Positions 5,593 to 12,187 of a stretch of DNA of 12,730 bases are shown here, piece by piece. A model generated the notes under the pieces. It searched no databases. It was not told where the DNA came from and saw only the letters and a program-made list of their open reading frames with translations. Positions within the stretch are counted from its first letter, which is position 1, and each line of letters begins with the position of its first letter. Position numbers and translations under genes: made by a program. Source of the stretch: CAZCGA01 sp964498075 (GTDB taxonomy: Bacteria; Desulfobacterota; Binatia; HRBIN30); assembly GCA_964498075.1 (NCBI GenBank), contig CAZCGA010000164.1, forward strand, positions 1 to 12,730, given 5' to 3'.

Positions 5593-6126
5593 TCACTCGG
5601 TCACCGCACCCAGGACGATCGCCGTCGAGCAGTTGTACATGACGCTCGTCGTGCCGTAGCACCAGTTGATGTCGTTGCTGCGCGACGGGTAGTAGACCGG
5701 CTTGTCACCCTGATTGCGATGGCAGTAGCACAGGCCGCAGATGTGCTTCCCGCAGCAGTCGTTGTACGAGAGGATGTAGTTCTTGCCGTCGGCCGGGTTG
5801 CGACACGTGCCGATCCAGGTCACCGGCGACTGCTCCGTACCCGGCGGGCATGAGTGCTGCGTGCCGCCGCAGCAGCTGCACAGGAAGCCGTCGATCGCAC
5901 AGTGACGCCAGTAGTCGCAGTCTCCCGGGTTGCCCGCCGAGGTGGACGGCTCCGGCTCGCCCGGCACGGCGGGCAACGCCAGCGCGCGGCCGCGGACCAC
6001 CGGCAGCAGCGGTACCACCGCGCTGCCCACGAGCAGCGCCGCGACCTGGCCCAGAAAGCTGCGGCGCGACGTCCGCCGCGCCACGCTACGGGTCAGTTGC
6101 GTGAACCAGCGATCGAGGGCGGTCAT
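5593..6126 (-). CDS. mauA: TTQ-dependent amine dehydrogenase light chain (MauA/AauA family)
   Basis: Catalytic small subunit that oxidises a primary amine to aldehyde and ammonia in the periplasm, using tryptophan tryptophylquinone made from two of its own Trp. It has 177 residues and starts with a Tat signal (SRRSFLG at 20-26). Against the Paracoccus light chain (recalled), the TTQ tryptophans are W104 (VTWIGTC) and W155 (NDINWC), with the same 51-residue spacing as W57 and W108. D79 and D123 match active-site D32 and D76. All twelve disulfide cysteines are present. C86 and C130 are extra. CAIDGFLCSCCGGT, WIGTC and SYNDCCGK resemble Alcaligenes aromatic amine dehydrogenase (AauA) more than classical MauA (CSIDGNICDCSGGS), so aralkylamine may be the substrate. 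The active-site Thr122 equivalent is Ser167. GAGGAG lies six bases before the ATG. Confidence 0.95.
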   Translation of the reverse strand: MTALDRWFTQLTRSVARRTSRRSFLGQVAALLVGSAVVPLLPVVRGRALALPAVPGEPEPSTSAGNPGDCDYWRHCAIDGFLCSCCGGTQHSCPPGTEQSPVTWIGTCRNPADGKNYILSYNDCCGKHICGLCYCHRNQGDKPVYYPSRSNDINWCYGTTSVMYNCSTAIVLGAVTE

Positions 6127-6151
6127 CTCTCACTCCTCTGCGGCCGTGTGG

Positions 6152-6766
6152 CTACGCAACGCGCCGCGACTCCTGCTGGCGGCGTAGATACTCCTGCACG
6201 GAGCCGACGCCGCGCGCCATCGCCTCGAACAAGCTCTCGAGGTGCTCACGCGTATTCACCAGACCCTTGGCGCGCAGCACGCCGTCGGCGTCGATCAACA
6301 CCGCGTACGGAAGCTTGCCGACCTGGTAGGCCAGCCCCAGCTCGGTGGAGAGCACGTAGGACCGCTCGGTCATCCCGTGCCCGTGAACGAACGCTTCGTG
6401 CTCCTCGCGCGGCCCGTCGCTCGCCAGCACGAGACGCAGCCGGTGCGGCTCGGTGCGCACGACCGAGTCGAGGATGGACAGGATGGTTGCGCACACCGGA
6501 CACGTCGGCGACACGAAGACGAGCAACGTGCTCTTGCCGTCCGGATCGACGCCGCCGATGGTCAGCGGCGTTCCCGACCAATCCGGAAGGGCGAATCGCG
6601 GTGCCGCCTCGCCGATGCGCGGGCCCTCGCGTCCGACGAGCGCACCCGCCGGCGCCACGCGCTCGTGCAGGACGCCGACCTGGCGCACCAGCGCCACTAC
6701 CACGGCGGCCAGCACGAGCACCATCAGCCACAAGACGACGTTGGAGATGAGCAGCGCTTCAAGCAT
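6152..6766 (-). CDS. mauD: MauD, thioredoxin-like maturation factor for the amine dehydrogenase light chain
   Basis: A 204-residue membrane-anchored thioredoxin-fold protein needed in mau operons for stable, correctly disulfide-bonded light chain in the periplasm. One N-terminal transmembrane segment (about 6-28) is followed by a linker and an AhpC/TSA-like start (IGEAAPRFALPDWSG at 51-65). The redox motif is CPVC at 89-92 in VFVSPTCPVC, and the cis-Pro is P153 in GKLPYAVLID. The length is normal for MauD. The start overlaps the mauE stop by eight bases, so translation is probably coupled. mauA follows after 25 bases. MauD and MauE are found together in both mau and aau operons. Confidence 0.93.
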   Translation of the reverse strand: MLEALLISNVVLWLMVLVLAAVVVALVRQVGVLHERVAPAGALVGREGPRIGEAAPRFALPDWSGTPLTIGGVDPDGKSTLLVFVSPTCPVCATILSILDSVVRTEPHRLRLVLASDGPREEHEAFVHGHGMTERSYVLSTELGLAYQVGKLPYAVLIDADGVLRAKGLVNTREHLESLFEAMARGVGSVQEYLRRQQESRRVA

Positions 6767-7367
6767 GATCGACCTGGCGACGGTTGGTTTCTACCGGACC
6801 ATGCGGCACGTGGTCACGCGCCAGCACCGCGAGGCGCGGAGCGTTGGCAATCAGGCCGTCGACGGCAATGTAGAGCAGGGCCAACGTCGCGATGCCGGCC
6901 CCGGTCGTGACGCCGTCGATTGTGGTGAGACTGCGCGCCGTGGCGGGCAACGCGCCCGCCAGCGCTCCGCTGATGAGCACAGCGTTGCGAACCAGGAGTC
7001 CCGCGGTCAGCGGCCGACGTGTGGCGGCGCCGACGCACCCGCAGTCGATGTGCCGCCGGCCGCGTAGCAGGTTGATAGCTATCGCGGCGCTGTACATACA
7101 GAGGAGGCCCGCCGCCAGCGCTGCACTGCTGGAGAGCCCGGGCTCGCCGAACGGCAACAGGCCGGCACCGACCCCGACCTCGATCGCGATCAACACAGCG
7201 GCGGACGAGGCGACAACCCGATCCGGCAACAGCGCGTACGCCGCCAGCGCGGCGCGGAACCCGGTGACGTCACGCAACTTGTGCGCGGCCGCCCAGAAGA
7301 ACAGCAACGCCAACGCACCGCGCAGAGTCATCTGCAGCGCCGGATCGATCGTCGGGAACGTGCTCAC
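6759..7367 (-). CDS. mauE: MauE, membrane protein for amine dehydrogenase maturation
   Basis: A 202-residue integral membrane protein of the MauE/DoxX-like group, thought to work with MauD in handling disulfides of the light chain. About five hydrophobic segments are visible (near 15-30, 53-72, 82-100, 122-141, 155-173). A DCGC pair (Cys109, Cys111) sits after LLRGRRHI, followed by the family's characteristic LLVRNAVL. The start chosen is the GTG at 7367, whose first base overlaps the mauB stop in GTGA and which has GGAAGG eight bases upstream. An ATG at 7415 would run far into mauB and is unlikely. Confidence 0.9.
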   Translation of the reverse strand: MSTFPTIDPALQMTLRGALALLFFWAAAHKLRDVTGFRAALAAYALLPDRVVASSAAVLIAIEVGVGAGLLPFGEPGLSSSAALAAGLLCMYSAAIAINLLRGRRHIDCGCVGAATRRPLTAGLLVRNAVLISGALAGALPATARSLTTIDGVTTGAGIATLALLYIAVDGLIANAPRLAVLARDHVPHGPVETNRRQVDHA

Positions 7368-8602
7368 GGCGTGCCCTTCCCGTCCCACGGCGCCAGCAGG
7401 ATGTCGCTGGTCCATCCGGTCGGTAGCACGCGGCGCACGAACCGTCCGCTCATCGCGTCGTAGACGCCGAGCGCACCGCTGTACTGCGATGCGGTGACCA
7501 GCAGCGGCGCCTCATCTTGTGTGACCTGGATCGCCGTGACCGCGGCTGGCGCGAAGGTATCGACCATCCAGTCGGAGAGATGATTGAAGGGCCACACCCA
7601 CGTGCGGCCGAACTCGATCGGGAAGCCGTAGACCGTCAGCCCAGGGTTCACGAGCTTCACGCGTTCGAGGCGGTGGTGCGACGCCAGGTCGTAGATCCAC
7701 ACCTCCTCGCCGGGGTCCTTGTGCGTGTCCGGGCCGCCACGGTGCATGAGTGTGTAGAAGCGGCCGCTCTTCTGATGCACGGCACTGTGCTGCAGGCCGC
7801 CGATCCGCCACTGGCCGCCGCGTTCGCCTTCGGGCACCAAAGACCAGACCTCGCCGAAGCGGATCTCCGGGCCCGACACGTCGACCGGGTAGACCTTGCC
7901 CTCGAACGACGCGAAGAGCCACTGATTGCCGGAGCGAACGGCCTTCTCGGTGACCGGATCGGTTTGCGGATCGAAGAACGGTTCGCTGCGCACGCGACCC
8001 GCCTCATGGCCCTCATCGTCCAGGGTGATGCTCAACGCGGCGCCGTCGCCGCAGAGCGAAAAGAAGCGGCGCGGACCGGCCGCGTACACCAGGCTGCATC
8101 CGGGCGTCGCGATCTCCGCGGTGAAGCGCCGCTGCTCGGCGTCAACGATGCTCAGGGACTGCCCGGTCGTCCAGTTGTAGACCGCGACGAATCGGTCGTC
8201 GTCCGAGAGCGCGGAATGCCCGAGGGCCACCGCGTTCGTGGCGCGCTTCGGCGGCAGGGGCACCTCAGCGAGGTGCGACAACGTCGTCGCATCGTAGATT
8301 TCCAACACGTCAGTGCGGTCGCCGTGCGTGCGCCGCGCGTAGTAGGTGGCCGGAATGTAGATCTCCGGGCGCCGCGTGGGAAACAGGGGCGTGACGGTAC
8401 CGAAGCCGCCATTGATCAGGCCCAGGAAGCGGCCGCTGTCGAGATCCATGAGAGCGGCGCGCTCCAGGACCAGATCGGTCGTCCATACCCAGTGGGCATG
8501 AAAGGGCTGCGCCAGCCGTTCGACCTGGCCCATCGCCTCGGGCTGTACGTCGGCGGCCAGCGGAAGGGGAACCAGCGCGAGCAGCAGGGCGATGCCGCGC
8601 AC
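7364..8602 (-). CDS. mauB: TTQ-dependent amine dehydrogenase heavy chain (MauB/AauB family)
   Basis: Large subunit of the periplasmic amine dehydrogenase heterotetramer. It forms a seven-bladed beta-propeller that shields the TTQ site on the light chain and shapes substrate entry. Family segments include HWVWTTD near 37, FPTRRPEIYIPATYYARRTHG with RTDVLEIYDATTLSHLAEVPLP, GCSLVYAAGPRRFFSLCGDG (a likely intrachain Cys pair), and MHRGGPDTHKDPGEEVWIYD near the C-terminal half. From GTG 8602 the protein has 412 residues and begins with an ideal signal peptide (RGIALLLALVPLPLA). That length fits the family. No good ribosome site precedes this GTG. The frame stays open to an ATG at 8773, but the extra residues look non-coding. 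First gene of the operon, overlapping mauE by four bases. Confidence 0.92.
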   Translation of the reverse strand: MRGIALLLALVPLPLAADVQPEAMGQVERLAQPFHAHWVWTTDLVLERAALMDLDSGRFLGLINGGFGTVTPLFPTRRPEIYIPATYYARRTHGDRTDVLEIYDATTLSHLAEVPLPPKRATNAVALGHSALSDDDRFVAVYNWTTGQSLSIVDAEQRRFTAEIATPGCSLVYAAGPRRFFSLCGDGAALSITLDDEGHEAGRVRSEPFFDPQTDPVTEKAVRSGNQWLFASFEGKVYPVDVSGPEIRFGEVWSLVPEGERGGQWRIGGLQHSAVHQKSGRFYTLMHRGGPDTHKDPGEEVWIYDLASHHRLERVKLVNPGLTVYGFPIEFGRTWVWPFNHLSDWMVDTFAPAAVTAIQVTQDEAPLLVTASQYSGALGVYDAMSGRFVRRVLPTGWTSDILLAPWDGKGTP

Positions 8603-8720
8603 CCATTGGAGGATTCTGTCTGAGCCTTGGAACAGTATCGCCGGCTTCAATCGCAACGCGGGATCTCCAGCTTGGCTGTGGCCGTGTAGTCCGGTCGCGA
8701 CTAACACGGCCGCCGAGGCC

Positions 8721-8754
8721 CTGCAAGCGGGACGCATCGCCGTCCGTCTTGCAG
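8721..8754. promoter_or_regulatory. Imperfect dyad between mauB and the divergent membrane gene
   Basis: CTGCAAGCGGGACG (8721-8734) and CGTCCGTCTTGCAG (8741-8754) form a 14-base inverted repeat with 12 matching positions around a six-base centre. It ends 17 bases before the ATG of the plus-strand membrane gene and lies about 120 bases upstream of the mauB GTG. Its size and symmetry suit an operator for a dimeric regulator of one or both genes, but it could also be a 5'-UTR hairpin. The rest of 8603-8771 shows no convincing promoter to my eye. Confidence 0.45.
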
Positions 8755-8771
8755 CGTGATACGAGCACGTC

Positions 8772-9866
8772 ATGGTGTCCGCCGCCGAAACCAGTCCGCG
8801 CGCGTCCGCATGGCTGGCGAATGCACCGATCGACCTGGCGATGGCCTTCGGCTGGCTGCCATTCTACGCGTGGCTCCTCACCACGCCCGTCGTGGGTGAC
8901 ATCGCAGACGCGGCATTCACGCCGGCGTTCAAGCTCGCGGTGGTCGTAGCGCTCAGCGTGAACTTCGTGCATCGGCACTTCGTGTATTTTCTGGTCTTCG
9001 GCGACGCGCACCAGCGCGTGATGCACCCGCGCGCGCTGTGGCTGGCGCCGCTCATCGTCACCGCGGTCGTGTTGCCGACGCGGCTATGGTGGCGCCCCGG
9101 TTACGATGTTGTGGCCGGCGCGCTTATCGCGTGGAACATCTGGCACACGCTGTTGCAGCGCCACGGCATCGCGCGCGCTTATGCGGTCAAGGGCGGCGGT
9201 GGCCTCGATGCGCGCGCGCACGGCCGCCGCGATTTGCGCACCCTGTTGGCGCTCGCCGCGTGCACCGCGGCGTGCGTGATCATGTTTCGGCAGGACACGT
9301 TCTACGGGCGGGCGCAGCGGGCACTCGCGGGGATCCACGTTGTGATCGCGCAGGAGCATCCGGGGATTGGCTGGGCGCTGCTCGGCGTTGCCGGTCTGGT
9401 CGCCGCCGCAATGGTGCTTGCGTGGGTGCGCGCCGAGGCGCAGGCGAGCCCGCGCCTCGGGCGCGCACCGCGGCTGGTGTTCTGGGCGTCGAGCGTCTGT
9501 CTGCTCGGCGTGTTCGTCGTGCACGGGCCGGTGGTGGGGTATCTCGTGTTCGGCTTCGGGCATGCGCTCGAGTACATCCTGTTCGTGTACCTGTTCTCAC
9601 ACCGCAGGATCGCGCGCGGCGAGGCGGCGGCGGGCGCGCGCGTCCTCGGGAGAGCGGTCCCTCTCGTCACGCTGTCGGCGATCTTGTTCGCGCTCTTCGT
9701 GGCGGCGCGCCAGGTATGGACGCTGCCGCTCTTCGTCGTGTACTACGGCGCGACGTCGGCGTTGCACTTTTTCTATGATGGGTTGATCTGGAAGATGCGC
9801 CGCCCCGAAGTGCGCGCGCCGATCGTCGGGTGGGCCAGCAATCGTCCGGCCGTGAAAACAACCTAG
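8772..9866 (+). CDS. Polytopic membrane protein with conserved-looking histidines, function unknown
   Basis: A 364-residue protein with about eight hydrophobic segments (near 20-40, 53-75, 89-102, 112-126, 158-172, 200-219, 235-275, 298-330). Histidines sit at membrane edges: H67 and H69 (NFVHRHF), H80, H85, H125 and H131 (WHTLLQRHG), H251, H264 with E267 (FGHALE), H277, H332 with Y335 and D336 (LHFFYDGLIWKMRRPE). Regular His pairs of this kind occur in membrane metal-dependent oxidases such as desaturases and hydroxylases, but the spacing matches no box I can name. I recall uncharacterised bacterial proteins with a similar HF-YDG-IWK ending. It is divergent from mauB, so a link to amine oxidation is possible but unproven. 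The ribosome site before the ATG is weak. Confidence 0.75.
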   Translation: MVSAAETSPRASAWLANAPIDLAMAFGWLPFYAWLLTTPVVGDIADAAFTPAFKLAVVVALSVNFVHRHFVYFLVFGDAHQRVMHPRALWLAPLIVTAVVLPTRLWWRPGYDVVAGALIAWNIWHTLLQRHGIARAYAVKGGGGLDARAHGRRDLRTLLALAACTAACVIMFRQDTFYGRAQRALAGIHVVIAQEHPGIGWALLGVAGLVAAAMVLAWVRAEAQASPRLGRAPRLVFWASSVCLLGVFVVHGPVVGYLVFGFGHALEYILFVYLFSHRRIARGEAAAGARVLGRAVPLVTLSAILFALFVAARQVWTLPLFVVYYGATSALHFFYDGLIWKMRRPEVRAPIVGWASNRPAVKTT

Positions 9867-9975
9867 TGTACTGACTCAGAAGTTCGATATCGACGCACCT
9901 TCCGGCAGCGTGTTCTGCACTGTCGAACGCGTCGCGCAGTGTGCATCGCCCCGCGAGCCGGGTGCAGGGGTCATC

Positions 9976-10004
9976 TTGCTCCTTGCAGGCGGAAGTTTCA
10001 TATT
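9976..10004 (+). promoter_or_regulatory. Possible promoter for the antitoxin-toxin pair
   Basis: TTGCTC (9976-9981) and CATATT (9999-10004) are separated by 17 bases, a loose match to a sigma-70 type promoter in otherwise GC-rich DNA. A start about seven bases after the -10 box falls at the GTG at 10011, which would make the antitoxin message leaderless. This fits the absence of a well-placed ribosome site. The match is weak (three and four of six). Confidence 0.3.
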
Positions 10005-10010
10005 GATGAT

Positions 10011-10448
10011 GTGAAAGCCACCGCCGCCCGCACCCGAATCCTGGTGAAAGCCCACGCGAAGGGCCGGCCGCTGCGCGCCGGGGAGGCGGCGGCACGGGTC
10101 AGAGCGGGCCTGCCCGTGGCAGAGCTGGATGCGCTGCGTGAGCTGCTCGGCCTCACGGTGGAGAACCTCGCCGGCCGGATCGGCATCTCGATCGCGACGC
10201 TCTCCCGCCGCCGTCAAAGCGGCCAGCATCTCGACGCCGGGCACAGCGACCGGGTGCTGCGCTTCGCGCGGCTGTTCCGTCTGGCCATCGAGCTGCACGA
10301 CGGCGACGAGGAGGCCGCACGCGCTTGGCTGAGCAAGCCCGCCCGCGCCCTCGACGGCGAGACGCCGCTCGACCACGCCGAGACGGAAGCGGGCGCGCGC
10401 GAGGTCGAGAATCTCATTGGCCGCCTGGAGCACGGCGTGTACACCTGA
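10011..10448 (+). CDS. Antitoxin of the Xre/MbcA/ParS type (DUF2384)
   Basis: Neutralises the RES-domain toxin encoded next and normally represses its own promoter. From GTG 10011 it has 145 residues. An Xre-like helix-turn-helix lies around 44-72 (RELLGLTVENLAGRIGIS then IATLSRRRQSG). The DUF2384 toxin-binding half follows: SDRVLRFARLFRLAIELHDG, AARAWLSKPARALDGETPLD, and the typical ending TEAGAREVENLIGRLEHGVY. In the family this C-terminal segment enters the toxin active-site cleft. An upstream ATG at 9939 is in frame, but the added residues (MCIAPRAGCRG) do not look like family sequence. The TGA stop overlaps the toxin ATG by one base (TGATG), so the pair is translationally coupled. Confidence 0.9.
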   Translation: MKATAARTRILVKAHAKGRPLRAGEAAARVRAGLPVAELDALRELLGLTVENLAGRIGISIATLSRRRQSGQHLDAGHSDRVLRFARLFRLAIELHDGDEEAARAWLSKPARALDGETPLDHAETEAGAREVENLIGRLEHGVYT

Positions 10449-10923
10449 TGCCGAAGCTCGGCGCCGTGCGTCTGTGGCGCGTCGTGAAGCGCAAGCACGC
10501 GGCCACGCGTTCGACGGCAAGGCGGCGCAGCGCTTCGGCGGGCGCTGGAGCTCGCCCGGCCGTCGCGCCGTGTATGCCAGCGCCAGCAAGTCGCTCGCAG
10601 TGCTGGAGGTGCTCGTGCATCTCGACGTCGGCCGGCCCCTGCCGCGCCTTGTCGCGTTCACCTTCGACGTCGACTCCAAGCTCGTCGAGCGCCTGGCTGC
10701 CGCGCAGTTGCCGCGACACTGGCGCACGTCGCGCGGCCTGCTGGCGACGCAGCAGATCGGCGACCAGTGGCTCGCGTCCGGCCGCGCCCTGGCGCTGGCG
10801 GTGCCGAGCACCATCGTGCCGGAGGAATTGAACTACTTGCTCAATCCCACCCACCCCACCTTCGGCCGCCTGAGATTTGGACGGTCGATACCGTTTCTCC
10901 TCGACCCGCGCCTAGTGGGCTGA
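10448..10923 (+). pseudogene. RES-domain toxin, frameshifted near 10508
   Basis: RES toxins degrade NAD+ and halt growth unless bound by the Xre/DUF2384 antitoxin. The reading frame from the coupled ATG at 10448 gives the correct start (MPKLGAVRLWRVVKRKHAAT) and then loses all similarity. The rest of the domain is in another frame from about 10510: FDGKAAQRFGGRWSSPG, VYASASKSLAVLEVLVHL, GDQWL, VPSTIVPEELNYLLNPTHP. Family proteins read KHA-TAFDGEGA there. Adding one base between 10505 and 10510 (CACGCGTTC to CACGGCGTTC) restores a continuous protein of about 158 residues. So this is either a real one-base loss that inactivates the toxin or a sequencing error. An ATG at 10417 opens the second frame but gives a non-family N-terminus and lacks LWRVVK. 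Confidence 0.85.
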
Positions 10924-11122
10924 CCCACGACGTAGGCGCTGGTGAGCACCTTCGCCCCCGGAGCGCCGGACATTCGCGACTGCGGGACATCGCGCCCCGC
11001 CCGCACTGTCATGCGCGCTGCTCCGGTGCCCCCAGACCCGAGGTGTGATCTCTGCGCCGGTCACCCGAAGGCCGGCACTTGACCCTGCAGGTCGAAGCGG
11101 CCGAAGCGACACGCCTGCACGC

Positions 11123-11611
11123 TCAGAATGGCGACAAAATAACCACTGGAATCTGGCGTTTGGTTTTCGCCTGGTAGGCGGCGTAGCGGTTGCCGTTGTT
11201 CTGGTTGACGAGCGGCCAGAGCCGCGCCCGTTCTTGACTGTCGGCCACACGGGCTCGCATGCGCTGGTGCTGCCGCCCGATTTGCACGCCGACCTCGGGA
11301 TGGTCTTGGATGTTGAGCAACCATCGCGGTGGCCGGTCGCTGCCGCCGCGCGACGCGACCACGACGAGGTCGCCGCCATCCCGCAAGTAGACGAGCGCGG
11401 CGGTGCGCTCCTCGCCCGTCTTACGCCCGGTCGTGCGCAGGAGCAGGACCGGGAGGCCGCCCAACCACGTGAATCGCCCATCGGTCTCCTCGTACATCCA
11501 TTGATAGGTGCGCAACGGGTCCCGAACGATGGTGACGCTCAACACCGCCACAACGCCCAGCAGCAGCGCCATGGCGATGAGGATCGAACGCCGAATACGG
11601 CCGTGAGTCAT
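11123..11611 (-). CDS. F420-type nitroreductase/quinone reductase family protein with N-terminal membrane anchor
   Basis: A 162-residue protein of the deazaflavin-dependent nitroreductase family (DUF385, Ddn-like). Members use reduced coenzyme F420, or sometimes FMN or other flavins, to reduce quinones and nitro compounds, or act in redox protection. Family signatures are LLLRTTGRKTGEERTAALVY (57-75), GGDLVVVASRGGSDRPPRWLLNIQDHPEVGVQIG (79-112), and the end YAAYQAKTKRQIPVVILSP, where Thr150 to Pro161 is characteristic. Unlike most members it begins with a single hydrophobic segment (about 10-28) after a basic start (GRIRR), so it is probably membrane-tethered. A G-rich ribosome site (GGGGGTG) lies a few bases before the ATG. 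No F420-synthesis gene is present in the window, so the cofactor is inferred from family only. Confidence 0.85.
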   Translation of the reverse strand: MTHGRIRRSILIAMALLLGVVAVLSVTIVRDPLRTYQWMYEETDGRFTWLGGLPVLLLRTTGRKTGEERTAALVYLRDGGDLVVVASRGGSDRPPRWLLNIQDHPEVGVQIGRQHQRMRARVADSQERARLWPLVNQNNGNRYAAYQAKTKRQIPVVILSPF

Positions 11612-11639
11612 CGCATCACCCCCAGGAGCTGCTCGCCAT

Positions 11640-11971
11640 TCACCACGCCAGGCCCAACGACTTCGTCAGGAACTCGACGAGCGGCCCGGCCGACCGGCAG
11701 GCCTCGGTGTAGCGGTCCAGGAAATCCGGCGCGCACACTTCACCCTCGGAAAATTGCGTCATGGTATGGGTGTCCTTGCGCTTCAGATCCGGAGCATTGG
11801 CTCCTTCACCCCGGACTTGTACCGATCCTTGTGTGCCTGAAACCACTCTCTGTTGTTGTTGGCCCGCAGCTCTTTCAGGAACCGAAAGAGCCCCGGACCG
11901 AAGTGGCCGGCCTCGGCTGTGCCTACGCTGAGCCTTGGCGTTCCTTTCGTCCGGCGCGAACCAAGCCGCAA
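11640..11971 (-). pseudogene. DUF2461 gene remnant with large internal deletion and frameshift
   Basis: Two ends of a DUF2461 (TIGR02453-type) protein lie next to each other in different frames. The N-terminal part (ATG at 11971, family region from 11902) reads FGPGLFRFLKELRANNNREW and KDRYKSGVKEP, then meets TGA at 11783. The C-terminal part, in the frame ending at 11640, reads APDLKRKDTHTMTQFSEGEV, then FLDRYTEACRSAGPLVEFLTKSLGL. The intact family is a little over 200 residues. Only about 38 plus 48 family residues remain, so about 120 from the middle are missing. The junction lies near 11785-11800. The function of the intact family is unknown. Twenty-eight bases separate it from the reductase gene downstream on the same strand. 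Confidence 0.8.
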
Positions 11972-12099
11972 CGTCCGTTGCTTCCAAGGGCACGGACCGG
12001 CTCGCTGGCATACGGAGTCCTCTGCTGAAGCCCGACCACCAAGCTGCGAAAACAGGCCCGCTCATAAGATGGGAAGGGACCAAGGTCAAGTGAGTGCAC

Positions 12100-12124
12100 G
12101 GGGTAGGGGCAGGGGTACAGGGGG
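12100..12124 (+). promoter_or_regulatory. Four-run guanine tract (candidate G-quadruplex)
   Basis: GGGG-TA-GGGG-CA-GGGG-TACA-GGGGG on the plus strand: four runs of at least four G with loops of two, two and four bases. This satisfies the usual quadruplex pattern with a four-tier core. It lies 64 bases before the molybdopterin oxidoreductase start, so it would be in the promoter region or 5' leader on the coding strand. Function is inference only. Confidence 0.6.
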
Positions 12125-12187
12125 TTCCTTGCGCCAAACCGGGCATGCGAGCACAGTTGAACCGCACCTTGAGCGGGAGGGATGGCG

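Noticed and set aside
5449..5662. Starting the cytochrome gene at the ATG at 5662
   Set aside because: The added 72 residues translate the inverted-repeat element and the end of mauA, and would put the signal peptide far from the N-terminus.
10417..10923. RES toxin as an intact ORF from the ATG at 10417
   Set aside because: Its first 30 residues lie inside the antitoxin gene in another frame and lack the family start LWRVVKRKHA, which is found in the frame coupled to the antitoxin stop.
10924..11122. Search for a gene or terminator between the convergent toxin and reductase genes
   Set aside because: Only a short GACC/GGTC palindrome around CTGCAG was seen. There is no stem followed by a T tract and no coding segment I recognise.
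11045..12028. A 327-residue plus-strand ORF across the reductase and the DUF2461 remnant
   Set aside because: Antisense to two recognisable families and without recognisable features of its own.
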